Shown here: piece after piece, positions 63,755 through 64,000 of the stretch
How the letters are laid out: each line of letters begins with the position of its first letter
How positions within the stretch are numbered: position 1 is the stretch's first letter
Origin: Undaria pinnatifida
Lineage: Eukaryota; Sar; Phaeophyceae; Laminariales; Alariaceae
Length of the DNA stretch: 64,000 bases
Direction: 5' to 3'
Assembly (NCBI GenBank): GCA_012845835.1
Contig: JABAKD010000020.1
Location: forward strand, 16,156,306 to 16,220,305
Notes under the pieces: generated by a model
Told to the model about the DNA's origin: nothing
The model's database searches: none
Seen by the model: the letters and a program-made list of their open reading frames with translations, nothing else
Program-made: the position numbers and the translations under genes

Positions 63755-63925
63755 TTATCTTCGCACTTTCCCTTCTCCTTCTCTCCCTTCCTACACGTAA
63801 CTCCTCAGAATCTTCCCCTCCCCTTCCCACTACGGTGCGTGCCTTCATAGTTTGTTTATCTTGAGAATATTCCAGTCATTATTCCTCCCCTCGTCGACTC
63901 GCATTGAATTTCAGGTCAGACCACA
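63755..63925 (+). repeat. Family I repeat, copy 3
   Basis: CTTCTCTCCCTTCCTACACG, CTTGAGAATATTCCAGTC and CCCTCGTCGACTCGCATTG correspond in order to the copies at 16270 and 23450. Confidence 0.45.
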
Positions 63926-64000
63926 GTGAGTTTAATTCCTAAAAAGCTACGAGTAGTTGGTAAGGAATTTTAATTTCTTGGGGGCAAGCCGAACGGTAGT

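Noticed and set aside
1..64000. CRISPR array, prokaryotic operon or phage-like system
   Set aside because: The tandem arrays here have no spacer-repeat regularity and no cas-like genes. Spliced exons, SINEs and MITEs show eukaryotic nuclear DNA.

Overview
This is eukaryotic nuclear DNA. It has long non-coding stretches, a gene split into nine spliced exons, tRNA-headed SINE-like elements, MITEs with terminal inverted repeats (TIRs), a gag-like retroelement, many mini- and microsatellites, and very long G/C homopolymers. TTAGGG-type telomere-like patches and the S8 protease type fit a stramenopile, and my best guess is a brown alga. That assignment is an inference; no marker gene here proves it. 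No rRNA, intact tRNA, CRISPR or operon was seen.

The one gene I can reconstruct with confidence lies on the + strand from about 32.85 to 46.39 kb. Nine exons (32852-33849, 34965-35043, 38250-38455, 39023-39320, 39675-39784, 41520-41597, 42218-42882, 43529-43758, 44858-46388) join with GT...AG borders and matching phases at all eight junctions. The product is a subtilisin-like (S8) serine protease. In order it has a long pro-region, the Asp, His, Asn and Ser catalytic residues, a C-terminal beta-sandwich, an acidic Ser/Gly stalk, one membrane helix and a cytoplasmic tail that ends in a UBA-like helical domain. A 15-base G run in exon 9 puts the stalk and the membrane helix in different frames. 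One base fewer (or two more) would give a protein of about 1,397 residues. The 5' end (signal peptide) is unresolved.

0-26 kb is repeat-rich and almost gene-free. Two SINE-like families share a 3' motif (A: tRNA-headed; B: (AAC)n-tailed). Interspersed repeats C, D and F occur with them. There is one probable signal-peptide first exon (7883-8015) and one weak minus-strand ORF (about 8429-8719). 24.7-26.1 kb holds two tandem arrays. 26.7-28.6 kb is a gag-like ORF between two identical 292-bp direct repeats. 29.4-32.2 kb carries three short TIR elements. Inside the protease gene the introns have taken up a Harbinger-like MITE (intron 2), SINEs, a 101-bp minisatellite (intron 5), and tandem copies of the intron 3' end (introns 1 and 8).

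46.4-60 kb is again repeats: families C and D, a triplicated unit with a tRNA-like B box, and GC-rich palindromes. Near the right end are an isolated + strand exon (59942-60221), a 0.6-kb (CAT)n microsatellite, and a convincing minus-strand 3'-terminal exon (60980 to about 61555) of an unrecognised gene.
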